From positions 5,146,001-5,210,000 of the forward strand of contig CM073193.1 of assembly GCA_037042915.1 (NCBI GenBank): a stretch of 64,000 nt of DNA, given 5' to 3'. Below are positions 33,447-44,955 of the stretch, in pieces. Made by a program: the position numbers and the translations under genes. Positions within the stretch are counted from its first letter, which is position 1. Every line of letters begins with the position of its first letter. Source of the DNA: Auricularia sp. M13 (lineage: Eukaryota > Basidiomycota > Agaricomycetes > Auriculariales > Auriculariaceae). The notes under the pieces were generated by a model, which searched no databases, was not told the DNA's origin, and saw nothing but the letters and a program-made list of their open reading frames with translations.

Positions 33447-34962
33447 CTATAACATCTTAGATGGGACCGGCGGCGGCGGCGTGTCTACTTTCCCCGCACG
33501 AGCGAATGTCCAATACCTTGAAGACTGCGAAAACAGCGCAATGGGACTTTGAGCGCGAAGAATACAGTGTTTACTTACGTCGTTTACGGAAATCCGTCCC
33601 GCAGTGGCCAACTCGACGTCGGTGGCGTATGCCTGGGATGTGTCAGAATCGCGGTCAAGAACATGACGGTTCGCGCACCTTGTCAAAGTTTACCACCGTG
33701 CCAGTAGTAACAGCAGAGCGATGTTTGGGCACAAAGTTTCCCCACCGTGACGCGCTGCGCTGGTTGAGCGATGCAAGCAGCGAGTTGCTGAACATCTTCG
33801 ATATGATCGTGAAGAATGCGATCCAGACGACTGTACAAAATAAACATCATCACTTTTACTCGGTCGGTCGGCAACGGGGTTTGTGGCGCACAGTTATCCA
33901 TAGCAAGATACTGCGTGCAGCGTGTTAGTCCTAAGCGCGGCAGACAGAGAAAATATGGTGACGCACAGTTGCAAGCTCGGCGATAGCTACGACGCTCGTC
34001 ACCAGGCCAGAAGCTATGAGGCATCAACAAACGAGTTCGGGCATGAGAGGGGTCATACCAATGCTATAGGCGACAAGACGGTCTACCAGTCTGTCCGTAT
34101 CTGTGAATCCTGACCGCCGACGGATGAGCCCAGTGCAGATCGAGGCGGTGATGGCGACGTCGGACGCCGTGCCGATGCAGAGAATGCAAACGACCTGCCA
34201 CTTGAACGCGTGCGTCTGGACAACTACCAGCGTGCCGTTCCTCACGATTGTTGTCGTGAGGGCGATGGTGAACGCCATGCGCGCGAGCGCTAGGACCCAG
34301 CAGGTTGCTGCGAGCGGCCGGTTTTCCGAGAGGCGCAACACGCGCATGCAGAAATACGACTATGTACGTGGATGTCTCAGGGATCGTTCAACACGCGGAT
34401 ATGAAACGATTACCTGCACAAGAAGCGCGATGAAGCCGATCATGACCACGGATGCCTCCAAGCTCCATACAGTTTCCAAGAGCGCAACGGCGTTGCACGA
34501 GCTCTTGACAGTATAGATGTAGACCGCGTGCATGAGCAGCAGAGAGTGCAGGAGATCCAGGAAACTGTAACCAGAGTCAGATTAACGGCGCTCACGAGCG
34601 TTGCTCGACGCACTATACAACTGCGACCTAGGCGGACGGGTCAGTCGTTCGAAACGTATGCAGATACGTCCACACTCACGGTGCCCTTAGCGACGATCGG
34701 GTCGTCTGGAAAGTTACGAAAGTACTAGTAATCGTCTCAGAAAAAACTGCGCGGATGACGATGACTACCGGCCTACATTCCACGTCTGGAGCGTGGCTAT
34801 TCCTAAGAATCTGATATAGTCGGTCAGACCTCTAATCGGGCGATGGAGAGGAGCAAAATGAACGTACAGCATGGATATGGATGCTCCGACTTGAATTGCC
34901 CCGAAAGTCAGATTGAGATCGATGCCAAGGTCTTGCACTGAGGGGACATGGACGGCGGTCAT
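33447..34962 (-). CDS. DUF6534 seven-transmembrane protein F
   Basis: Minus-strand exons in order: 34962-34868, 34810-34777, 34724-34680, 34627-34614, 34564-34414, 34359-34059, 34013-33967, 33910-33892, 33830-33679, 33632-33579, 33524-33447; 329 aa. Core exon lengths (34, 45, 14, 151, 301, 47, 19) are the same as in the other copies. Landmarks are FLGIATLQTWN, DLLHSLLLMHAVYIYTV, FKWQVVCILCIGTASDVAITASICTGLI, RRRSGFTDTDRLVDRL and FSNSLLASLNQR. Its tail is coded by two additional short exons and ends in a proline run. It belongs with D and E by its WIAFFTIISKMFSNSLL segment. It points toward the secreted cysteine-rich gene at 32352, which lies just downstream on the same strand. Confidence 0.85.
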
Positions 34963-36019
34963 GGTGAAGGGGAAGTGCGCGCGGGGTCTCCGGCAGGACT
35001 GCGGGATTTATTTATGCATAGCTGGGCTGCAGCGCCTTGCATGCACAAACGCGTGTCACCGCCGGGCCAATAAGTGCGAATCCACTGGATAGCATCCAAT
35101 GTTTATCACCTCCATCGTTGTGATAGACGCTACAGCAGTGGCAGGTCCTAACTGCGTCGGGTGGTCACTTCACAAGATGCCGAATGTAAAGTCCCACATA
35201 GCTTCGTAAACCGGAAAGAAGCACGGTTTCAGGGCACCGGAGAAGAAGATGGACGCCGGGAAAGCGACCGCAGGAGCGGTTGACACCGGTGATAACAGGT
35301 TGCTGGCTCGGCTTGAGTGGCCGTACGGCGTAGACATATCCAGACAAGGCGGAGAGTATAAAACACTGCAGATGCATACCGATTCCAGAACACACTGGAC
35401 GTTACTTTTACCTACATTTACTGCACCGTGGCCGTGCAACCCGAGAACCCTGGGAATCGGCAGCACCAAGACCCTGAGCATCGGATGATAGACACGAGGA
35501 GAAGGTATGGCTTCCGTCCGAAAAGACTCGGAGCAGGGCCTACCCTGCACAGAGCCGCCGCAGGCAAAGCACCGGGCAGCATAGAAGCCACGTCAGATGG
35601 GTAGGCGAGTCGTAGGCGGTACGCTGATAGCAGTGCCCAACAAGCGCCAACAGAAGAGGAAACCGGTGCTGGGTCACACGCGAGCCGGATATAATGGCGG
35701 TTACAGTAGTAAGGCAGACACAGACCCACAGGAGCGTGGGACTGCTGCGTCACAGGTTATGGGAGTGATAATCGAGGGAAAAGGACCGTTCCGATTTCAA
35801 AGGCCGACGCAACGGAAGAAAACGCATGTTTCCTCCCGCCGCCTACACTTTTTTTCTCACTTGAAACGGCACAGTCACTCGCCTTTCAGTGCCGTCATCT
35901 CATAGAGTGGTTTCCGTAAAAAAGGTTCCGGCGGTTCTTGGGTGCGGTATCGCCGCGCTGACTCACCCGTCTTGCCAACCTGCGCGGCCGCCGATCCTGC
36001 TTCTCATCCATCCAGCAGC
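34963..36019. other. Intergenic with a possible DUF6534 fragment
   Basis: The only coding-like trace is on the minus strand at about 35610-35725. There YYCNR is followed 18 residues later by CWALLSAYRL, recalling the start of the large sixth exon of DUF6534 genes. No neighbouring exons were found. Otherwise nothing is recognised before the first PhzF-like gene. Confidence 0.35.
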
Positions 36020-36941
36020 ATGCTCCAACTGAAGTACACCATAGTCGATGCCTTCACCTCGACTGTCTTCGCCGGAAACCCTGCAGCAGTGATTGTCCTG
36101 CCGCCCGAAGCTGCCGATTTGCCCGACGCGACGCTCCAGCTCATCGCCCGCGAGTTCAATCTGTCCGAAACAGCTTTCGTCACCTCCACTGCCGCCAAGG
36201 GAGTGTATTTCCTTCGTTGGTTTACTCCGACTAGCGAAGTCAAACTCTGTGGACACGCGACGCTGGCCAGCGCCTTCGTTCTGCTGGCTCTGAACGACGG
36301 CGATGCCAGCAGAATTACTTTCGAAACGCGATGGTCCGGGCGGCTGGAGACCTCCAAACACAGTAGCGGAAAGGTCGAGCTGGTCTTTCCAGCTATGCTT
36401 CCCCAGGCAGTCCTGAATAACGAGTGGGAACAGAGCCTACGCATTGTCCGCGCAGCTCTCGGTGCAGCGGATCTCGATGCCGAATTCGTGGGCGCCGTTG
36501 CAGGAGAGGATTTCCAAGAGTATCTGCTGGTACATGTCGACGATGCATTCGACATCGGCAGTGCATCTGTCAACGCCAGCGTCTTGGTGCGTAGATCGTT
36601 CGTCAGTCTTTCACTTGTGCTTATATACTGCGCAGTTGGCACTGGCTCCGCGCGGAATCATCATTCTCACAAACAGTCGCGCCCCGGCCGGCAGCCACTT
36701 TGCGTCTCGCGTGTTCGGACCACTCTTTGGCGTACAAGAGGACCCGGTGTGCGGTTCAGCACACTGCCTCCTTGCACCATACTGGTCGCAGAAGCTGGGG
36801 ATACAGACACTGAGTGGGAAGCAGGTCAGCGCTCGCTCCGGAGACCTTGAGGTCGAGTGGGTGCGGGACGCAGGCCTCGTGAAGCTCAGAGGAGATGCAG
36901 TCGTCGCCGCTACCGGCGCAATCTCCGTACCGCATTCATGA
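36020..36941 (+). CDS. PhzF-like isomerase/epimerase family protein 1
   Basis: Two exons, 36020-36586 and 36636-36941, giving 290 aa, the usual family length. PhzF-family proteins have the diaminopimelate-epimerase-like fold of two mirrored halves. The N-terminal half shows FAGNPAAV at 17-24, REFNLSETAF with the expected catalytic Glu50, and CGHATLAS. The C-terminal half shows DPVCGSAHCLLAPYW, the second active-site loop. It should be a cytosolic isomerase/epimerase-type enzyme, but the substrate is unknown in fungi, and a link to phenazine is not implied. The 49-nt phase-0 intron is at the position shared by all five copies. This copy has Cys where the others have Thr in the DPVTGSAH motif. 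Confidence 0.9.
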
Positions 36942-37102
36942 GAGTAAAACTCAGACCGAATGTTCTTGGGTACAAGGAGATGTCGTGGTATATGCCTGTG
37001 TGGAACGAGCGCCGAATCATCAATACGGAGTTGACGAATAATCGGAAGCAACCAAGCAAGTCATTGGTCTGACTCACTCACTTGACTCACTCACCTGCCA
37101 AC

Positions 37103-38047
37103 ATGCCCGTTGAACTCCCGTACACCATAGTCGATGCCTTCACCTCGACTCCATTCTCGGGAAACCCAGCGGCTGTGGTCCTCTTGCCCAATGACAGCGC
37201 TGTCCCAGATGAAACGCTGCAACTAATCGCCCGCGAGTTCAACCTCGCAGAAACTGCATTTATCTCGTCCACATCCGATGGTGCATTCTTCAACCTCCGA
37301 TGGTTCACTCCCGCGTTCGAGATGCCGCTCTGCGGACACGCTACACTCGCCAGTGCACACGTTCTCGGTCTTCCCGGGGACGTGACGTTCAGGACGCGCC
37401 TTTCCGGAGATCTGCTGACATCGCGGCGCGAAGATGGGACTGTAGAGATGTCGTTCCCAGCTGGAGTTCCCACGGCCGTCGATGAGGATCTGAAACGCTC
37501 CACTATCGAGGTCGTGCGAAAGGTACTAGGTCTCTCCGTCGCGCCCAGCGTCGTCTTCGTGGGAAGCGCACCCGGCCCGTCGTTCAAAGGCTATCTCCTC
37601 ATCCACATCGACGACGAGATAGACCTTGAGAGTGCACCTGTGCATCCAGAAGCAGTGGTGCGTGCTCTGCTTCTCATTACACGAAACGGCCCACTCACAT
37701 TATCATGATACTCGCCGAACCAACAGGCAGAGCTTCCAAAGCCATACTGGCTCATCATACTCACCAACACCCCTCCTCCACGTCTCAGTGAGATGGGCGT
37801 GCGCTTTGTCTCGCGCGTATTCGTCCCACCTCCGGACGTCACTGAAGACCCCGTCACGGGCTCCGCACATTGCATGCTTGCCCCGTATTGGACGCAGAAA
37901 CTCGCAGCCCAAGGTGCACTTCGTGCGAAGCAGGTCAGCCCGCGCGGTGGAGATCTCGAAGTTGAATGGCTCAAGGACAGCGATCGCACGGCACTGAGAG
38001 GACGCGCTATCACCGTTGCCAAAGGCACTCTTTTCATCCCACAGTAG
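37103..38047 (+). CDS. PhzF-like isomerase/epimerase family protein 2
   Basis: Two exons, 37103-37657 and 37727-38047, giving 291 aa. Motifs are FSGNPAAVV, REFNLAETAF with Glu50, CGHATLAS and DPVTGSAHCMLAPYW. The intron is 69 nt at the conserved phase-0 site. It lies 161 bp downstream of copy 1 in the same orientation, a tandem duplicate. Copies 1 and 2 share TIVDAFTST near the N-terminus, as against TSR in the copies downstream of the ATPase. Its stop at 38045-38047 is only 118 bp from the convergent end of the H+-ATPase gene. Active-site residues look intact, so an active enzyme of unknown substrate is expected. Confidence 0.9.
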
Positions 38048-38164
38048 GTTTTCTTTCGAGCAGAATGAATGCAAGAAATTGTGTGCTTGTGCGGTCATTA
38101 CACATTAAACGTACAGATAGGCCAAAGATACATTACATCTAGTCATACACCTAAATCGTACGTT

Positions 38165-41100
38165 TCAATTCTTCTCCTTGTTCTTGGAATCAGGTTTCGA
38201 AGGCTTTTCGTCCTTCGCGTCGTTGTCTTTGGAATCGCTCCTGCGGTATCATTAGCAAGGTGCTACGTGGGGTAGGATAGAGATCGTATGACGCACCCCT
38301 CGCCAAATCGGTACACATCCCGCGAGCCAGCAGGATCCTGATTCTCCATGCGCTCGTGGACGATAGTGAGTCTCCGCAAGTTCGTCACGAAGTTCTCATA
38401 TTCCTCGCGTTTGTGGCCGCGCTACATGTCAAATGAGCATCTCTTCAAATGCGATCATATTGCCCAGACGTACCCTGGCCTTGCCCAGATTATCGAGCCA
38501 TGTGATCTTATTGAGGATGTGGTATCTACACGAAACTATTTAGCCCAGTTAGTAATGCAGAGGAAACGGACGTACACAAGCGCGAGGATGACGGTGACGG
38601 CGAATGAGAAGGCCCAGACGCGGACGACAGTCACAATATCTGTGTGTCTGCGACACATGAATTCTTGGCGCATTACCAACTGGCTTCTGTCAAGCGACGC
38701 ACCCGTTATGCGGATCCTTGCCCGATATCCAGCCAAAAACGCAGAAGACCGTGGCGAGGATGTCGATGCCGAGTAATGCGCCAACCTGCACGGCAATGCC
38801 GTCAGCGTTGCGAGATCACATCAGACAGTCTGGCCGAGCGCACCAGCTGCCACGAAGGCCACGTCCCACCGCCGCGCGTCACAAGAATCAGCCAATTCTA
38901 CAAATCCAAAAAGGTCAAAATCATCCCTCCGCCTGCCTCCCGCACCGCAAGAACGCACCTCAGTCAACGCGACCTCCAAAAACAAAATCTCCTGGACGCT
39001 TCCCCAATTGGCAATAATACCACCATTGTCAAGAAGCAGCGTCCCGCGCACGATCCACGTCGCGCCGGCGAGCAGGAAGCCGAGCACGGTGGAGATGAGC
39101 CAGATCTTGGGCAGCTGCCACTCAACGGGCGCGCGCGCGAACGGCGCGCGGTCGTACGCGATCGCGATCGTGCCGAGGTCCGCGAAGAGCGCGATGAAGA
39201 CGATGAGGTCCGGGCGGATGGTCTCGTTCAGCACGAGGATGCTGATCGTCTGCAAGTGGAGTGCACCGTCAGCGAACGAGCGCGGGAGGGGGAAGACCGC
39301 ACGCACGAGGTAGATCTCTAAATGCAAACACAGCGCAATGCGATAGACGATGTAGGCCTTCATGCGATGGAAAATCTGGCGCGCGACCTTAATCGCCGTG
39401 ATAATGGTACTCAACCCCTCATCCAAGAACACCACATCCGCCGCCGTGCGCGCAGCATCGCTCGCGCCCTCCACCGCAATGCCACAGTCCGCGCGCTTCA
39501 AACTGGGCGCATCGTTGACGCCATCGCCAGTCATAGCAGTAAGGTGCCCGCGCGTCTGGAGCATCTCGACGACCTGGTACTTGTGCTCCGGCGTGACCTC
39601 CGCGAACCCGTCCGCGCTCTCCACGAAGTTGTGCACGTCCGCGCCCGCCATCTCGCTCCCGCCAATCAGCCGCGCCGAGTCGTATACGTTCGTCCCGAGC
39701 CCGAGCTGCCGGCAGGTCTCTTTGGCGATGGCGACGGCGTCGCCGGTGAGCATCTTGATGCGCACGCCCAGCCGCCCCGCCTCCGCGACCGTCGCGGCTG
39801 TGTCCGAGCGCGGCGGGTCGAACCTGCATCGCGAGGTCAGCAGCGAGATACGCGTGATAGTATAGCAGAGAGGACGCACATAGGAATCAGCCCGAGCATC
39901 TGCCACGCCCCACCGTCCTCTTGCACAGCAACTCCAAGCGTCCTGAACCCGCGCGCCGCAAACTCGCCGCTCTTAGCCCGATACTGTTCCGCCATATCCT
40001 CCTTGGGCTTGCACAGCTTCAATATACTGCGTGACGCCAGTCGCCGCATCAGCATCATGCCAGTTGGTACGCAGTAAGACTAAAAACGCACGCATTGGGG
40101 GCGCCCTTCGCGCACACAAACTTCTTCCCCTCGCACTCGACCTCCGCCGTAATGCGCTTGCTAACGGGGTCGAACGGCGTGAACTTCTTCGTCGTCCAGC
40201 CCTTGCGCAGCATCTCGCGCGCCTTGGGATAATCCTTGAGCGCGACGATCGTCACGCGGTCGATCGGGTCGAGCGCCTTGATGTTGTGGCTGCTCGCGAG
40301 CACCGCGGCGGCCAGCATCCAGTTCACATCCACGCCCTCCACCGCGTACGCTGCACACAGAACATAATCAGCTCTTCTCAAAGAGCAAGACGAACGGAAT
40401 GAAAAAGACGCACGATGATGCACACTAAGCTTATTCGCCGTCAACGTGCCCGTCTTATCGCTGCACAATATATCCACGCCCGCCAGACTCTCAATGGCCG
40501 TCAAGCGCTGCACAATCGCCTGCTTCTTCGCGAGGTACGCCGCGCCCACAGCCATGGTCGTCGTCGTGACGCACGGCAGGCCGACGGGCACGCCGATGAC
40601 GAGGAACACGAGCGTGTACGAGAGCAGGTTGTTGATGCTCGGCGTCGCGATGCCCGTGTGGCGGAAGAAGCCGTCGACCCAGACGATGAAGAGCCAGACG
40701 ATGACGAGGATGAGCAGCGCGGTGCCGATGCTGTGTAACAGGGCGGGTGAGCGAATGTATGAGCTTCGGGGAGGCGCGATAGCCGCTGCAATGGGCCGGC
40801 GCGAGGGAAGCAGCGATGGTCGCAAATGGCGGCAACAACGAGCAGCGCGCGCCGCCGAGAGTGACGCACGTACATCCCGACGATGGCGTAGAGCGCAGCT
40901 CTCAGCGAAAGCGCCGCGCGCATCCCCAGCTCGCCGGGCGCGCAGCATGCCCACGGCATACATGGCGCGAGCAGCGCGCGCATCTCGAATCCCGCATCCC
41001 AAAGAAAAACGTCGCACACACCTATTCATGACCTGCTGGAAATGCCCTGTGCCGCCAGTACCCGTAACAAGGCCGGCCGTCTTGCCGACAAAGCTCTGCT

Positions 41101-42865
41101 TCGCGACGTTGGTGACGACGATGAAGACTTTGCCGCGCTTCGCGTTCGTCGTGTAGTATACCTCGTCGCCGATGTCTGCGGGCCGGCAGGGCGAGCATCA
41201 GTGTACAGCAAAGTGTGCGGGAAGGTTAAGGAAGGCGCGGGTGGAGTCGGCAGGCGTAGAGCGTACGATGAAGCAGGTGTCGAGCGCACGATGCGCAATC
41301 GCGAGGTGTGGGGAAGGGCGAGCGGACGCTGCGTTCAGCGCGGAGCCCGCGACGGGCGCGTGCTATGCAACGCACGCTGCATAAGGCTCTATATGCTCCG
41401 CTAGCAGCATCCGGCACGGCGCCGGCAGCGCCCACGAGAAGATGACGTGCAAGCGAGCAGCGCAGTCCGCGCGGGCGCCAGCGTCACCGCGCAGACGCAG
41501 CGGAAGGCAGAAAATAAACAAACACGCACATTTGTCCACCGCAAGACTCTCGCCCGTGATAGCGCTCTGGTCGACGCTGAACACGCTGGGGCCCTTATCG
41601 ACGTTGTCCTCCTCATTCTCCTCGTCTCCCTTGTCCCCATCCTCGTCGTCATCAGCATCGGCGGGCTTCTCGTCGTCCGCGCGCGGCGTTGCGCTCGAGT
41701 CGTTACCCCCAGCCGCAGTCTGCGTCTCTTCCTTCGCGTTACCGTTGCCGGCCTGCTCGACGGCCGTCGCGGTGCTCTCGCGGCGGTCGTGCCCGTTGTA
41801 GTTCTGCTGTTGTTGTTGCTGCTGGTCGGGTTGGGGCGTCTTCTCCGCGTCGGATGGCTGTTGCTGTTGCTGCTGGCCCTTCGACTGATCGCGCTTCTGC
41901 AGAATCTGCTTGGCCTTGCTCGCGTCCTTATCATCGTACGCCGCAACAATCTACAAAACGGAGTACAACGATGTCTGTCAGCCGCTGCAGCATTGAGTCA
42001 GACGCGGAGACGCAGGCTCACCTTGCCGTCAGCAGGGACAGTCTGGCCTTCATCCACGATGACGATGTCGCCCGGCACAATTTCCCTGGCCTCGATTTCG
42101 CATTCGTTGCCGTTGCGCAACACTGTGGCCTTCATCGCGATGCCGGCTTTGAGCTGCTCGACGATGTCGCCTGCTTGCTTTTCTTGGTACCAGCCGACGA
42201 AGGCGTTCAACAAGAGGATCGCAATCTGCGCGCGTGTCGGGGTCAGTAACATGAATGGGATGGGAACAAGCAGCGGGCGTACGATGACGCCGAATGTTAT
42301 CCAATCGCGCAGGCCGGCGGCGAGCACGACTGCAATCTCCATTACTGCATGCCACAGAAATTAGCGCGTGATGTCCAGTAATGCCAACAGAGCGCGTACC
42401 ATATAAAATCGGGCCTCTGAAATATCCAAAGAATTTGGCGACAAAATTCTCCTTCTTACTCTCGAGCTCATTCCACCCAAAGCGTCTCCGACGGCGCTCA
42501 ATCTCGTCCTCCGCCAGCCCGCGCGTGACGTCGGTATTGAGCCAGTCGGCGGGCACGCGCTTGTCGGTATCGCTCTCGAGCGCGACAGTGCGCCAGGGCG
42601 CGTACCACAATCGCTTACGCGGGCGGTCCGCGTCGTCGTCCTCGCCGCCCTGGCCGGCCTCCTCGTCGCGCCGGCGCTGCCGCGCGGCCTCGACGTCGAC
42701 GAACTTGAGCAGTCGCGCATATTCGTCCGGTTCGTTCTCATAATCCTCGTCGGTGGGCTCGTCATCGTTCGGGTCGTGCTCACGCTCATTCTTCGGGTCG
42801 TCGCGGTCTTGCTCGCCGCGCTCGACGTCGGCCGCGTCGTCGTGCTTCTTCCTTCCAAACGCCAT
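38165..42865 (-). CDS. PMA1: Plasma-membrane H+-ATPase (P3A-type)
   Basis: Sixteen exons in order: 42865-42400, 42344-42283, 42225-42022, 41950-41530, 41175-41022, 40730-40426, 40350-40092, 40026-39880, 39823-39307, 39249-38959, 38897-38844, 38785-38703, 38647-38576, 38525-38474, 38421-38297, 38240-38165; 1095 aa. It pumps protons out of the cell using ATP and sets the membrane potential that drives nutrient uptake. Landmarks are the actuator TGES at 376-379, [11 protein letters not shown] with the phosphorylated Asp527, TGDGVNDAP at 771-778, and hydrophobic segments after them (LLIFVWLF-like and [19 protein letters not shown]). Compared with yeast Pma1 (about 918 aa) it has a long acidic N-terminus and a Gln-rich/acidic insert of about 110 residues before TGES. 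The Lys/Asp-rich C-terminus fits the regulatory tail. A 291-nt intron (40731-41021) is unusually long for this window. Confidence 0.95.
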
Positions 42866-44901
42866 GGGTGTTGCAGAGAGCGTTCAAGGCACCACAGACA
42901 CGCTTAGACTGCAGAGCACATATAGCATGGCATATGAGCATGGCGTCATGGCTGAGAGAGACGACCTGAGTGACGCACCACCGACGCCTAAATTTGGCAC
43001 ACTCCCGGACCCTGAGACCTTCATTGACACCGGCGATCCATCCTGCCCCGCAGGTCTATTTTTACGAAATGCGCGTTGAATCCGAGCGGAAATTCTTCAG
43101 AGTATCAACGTGAGCACAAGGTTCATGGAGTTAGCGTGCTTTCAAGCAGCACACCTGGGACCGAGCGAGAACGGGCGGGTCCGGGTGCCGTAAAGAGTAC
43201 GACGCGGCCATAACATGCTGGTACAGCCGCCGTGGCGCGTGACGCAGGCGCGCCAACGCTCAACATAAGAGCTAGGGCGCCGTATCAATCGGGATGCCTA
43301 ATACTGTTGCGCGCGATGTCGCAGGGCTGGATTAGAAGAACGCGTCCAGTCGAGCGTCGGTGGTTTGGCCCCGGATGATGCATCACGGCAAGTTGGACCG
43401 CCAGACGCGCGCAAAGGCATGCGCGCAGCCTGAACGCATTGTAGGACGGTAAACTCGTCGCCCCGTCGTAATGGATTGGTAGACGTGGACGGCACGTGAG
43501 CGCGGAGACAGAGAGTCAGTTTCAAACCCCGTTGGTATGTACGGATCGCATCCGGTTGTCGTTCCCGATGCGAAGCGCAGGATGTTGATATACAGCGAGA
43601 AAAAAGTCTTCGCTCTCTTTATATAAGTTTCAAGCTTTTCTTATGAACGAAAAACTGGATGCTAGTTGCTTTGCCGTGAACAGTTCCGGCCGGGGAATGC
43701 AGAAGCCCGCAATGTCATGCAACCACAGCCTATCTTTACGCATGAAGTCGCCTCCCATACTTGCAAGCTGTGTAGGCATAATTAAGTTTGGATCCAGCCG
43801 AACGCCTTGCTTTCCCGATGTGTCAACACGTCCGAATTTCTTTCCTGCCATTGCTTTCCCGTCGCTCACTAGCACAACGGAGAGCGTAGTAACACCAAGC
43901 CCAATGTCACATTAATTGCAAGGCTTGAATAGATGCTGTAGCTTCAACATGAGCACGGCTTGTGCATGAATCGTTGGTGTTCATGGCTGTACCCCAAAAT
44001 GATGGCGGTCGTTTGCCTCGGGGATATTCATCCTCTTCCCGGGAACGATGCACTTTTGAGGGGACTCCATACGGCATGGTGGAAGGTGTGCCTGAAATGC
44101 TGGAAGCTCAAGCCCGCGGCGCGTCCGAACATCGTGGAAGTCTGGACTGAACTAAATGTGGGTTAAATACCGCTCTACAGGAAGTCTTTCATGTTGGATT
44201 TCATGCAGGACACGATTCAACCCTCTCTTCCCCCTCTTCGAAAGCGATGTGCAGAGGAGGACCAATCAGCGCCGCAACCGAAGAGAGCAAAGGTGTCGAA
44301 GGGCGTAGATGCGGCGCGTCCACCGGATAGTGTGATTGCCTCGGAAAAATAGTGCTTCATGTGATAATATCATAGTAGGCAGCGCCAGAATCGAACATAT
44401 GAGTAATTTTGGCGCTTGCGCGAAGTCGCATCGGCGATATGCAGTGAAGGCAAGCGCGATTACTTTCGTAGATTCAGTATGACCAGAGCGTCCAATATGC
44501 AAAATTATGATCAAGGACGAATGAGGCAGTCGACGAGTTTTTATCTCGGGGTCAATGTCATGGAAGGAGCAGAGACGGATCCAAAGTGTTTTGAATTGAA
44601 AGACCGACCATGATCATCTTGAAGTTGTACAGTCAGCAAGCAGATAACGGCCGCTACCGTCGCCATACAGTTTCTGATGTGTCTATGGGCTGCTGAGGGT
44701 GCGTTTACGCGAGCTTGTTCTTGCAACAACAAACCACCCATTTTCTCCTCCCAAGGAACGGACGCTCCGCCTTTCAAGCAATACTGCAATCCAAGTCTGA
44801 CTAATTCACCTTCGTGCTCCGCAATTCCGTTGGTTCGAGCAGACGCTGACTTGTGCTCAGTCAGCTAGCGCTCAAAGTTCGGTCGATCACCGTTCGGCGA
44901 C
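42866..44901. other. 2-kb stretch upstream of the H+-ATPase; kinase-tail relic only
   Basis: This holds the 5' flank of the leftward H+-ATPase gene. At about 43960-44166 on the plus strand a short frame reads VCLKCWKLKPAARPNIVEVW, the pattern of the last helix of a protein-kinase domain. No ATP-binding or catalytic loop was found nearby, so it looks like a relic or an isolated exon. Nothing else is recognised. Confidence 0.4.
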
Positions 44902-44907
44902 TATATA
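44902..44907 (+). promoter_or_regulatory. TATA box of the single-exon F-box gene
   Basis: TATATA lies 54 bp before the ATG at 44956. Confidence 0.55.
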
Positions 44908-44955
44908 GTGCGCTGACTCCTGTGGCCTGCACGCTCGCTCCAACAATCCCCCGCC

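Noticed and set aside
33447-34962. Treating DUF6534 proteins as G-protein-coupled pheromone receptors
   Set aside because: They have seven hydrophobic segments but none of the sequence features of fungal STE2/STE3 receptors; only the segment count is similar.
39322-40077. Plus-strand frame of 251 codons opposite the H+-ATPase
   Set aside because: Antisense shadow of strongly conserved P-type ATPase exons.
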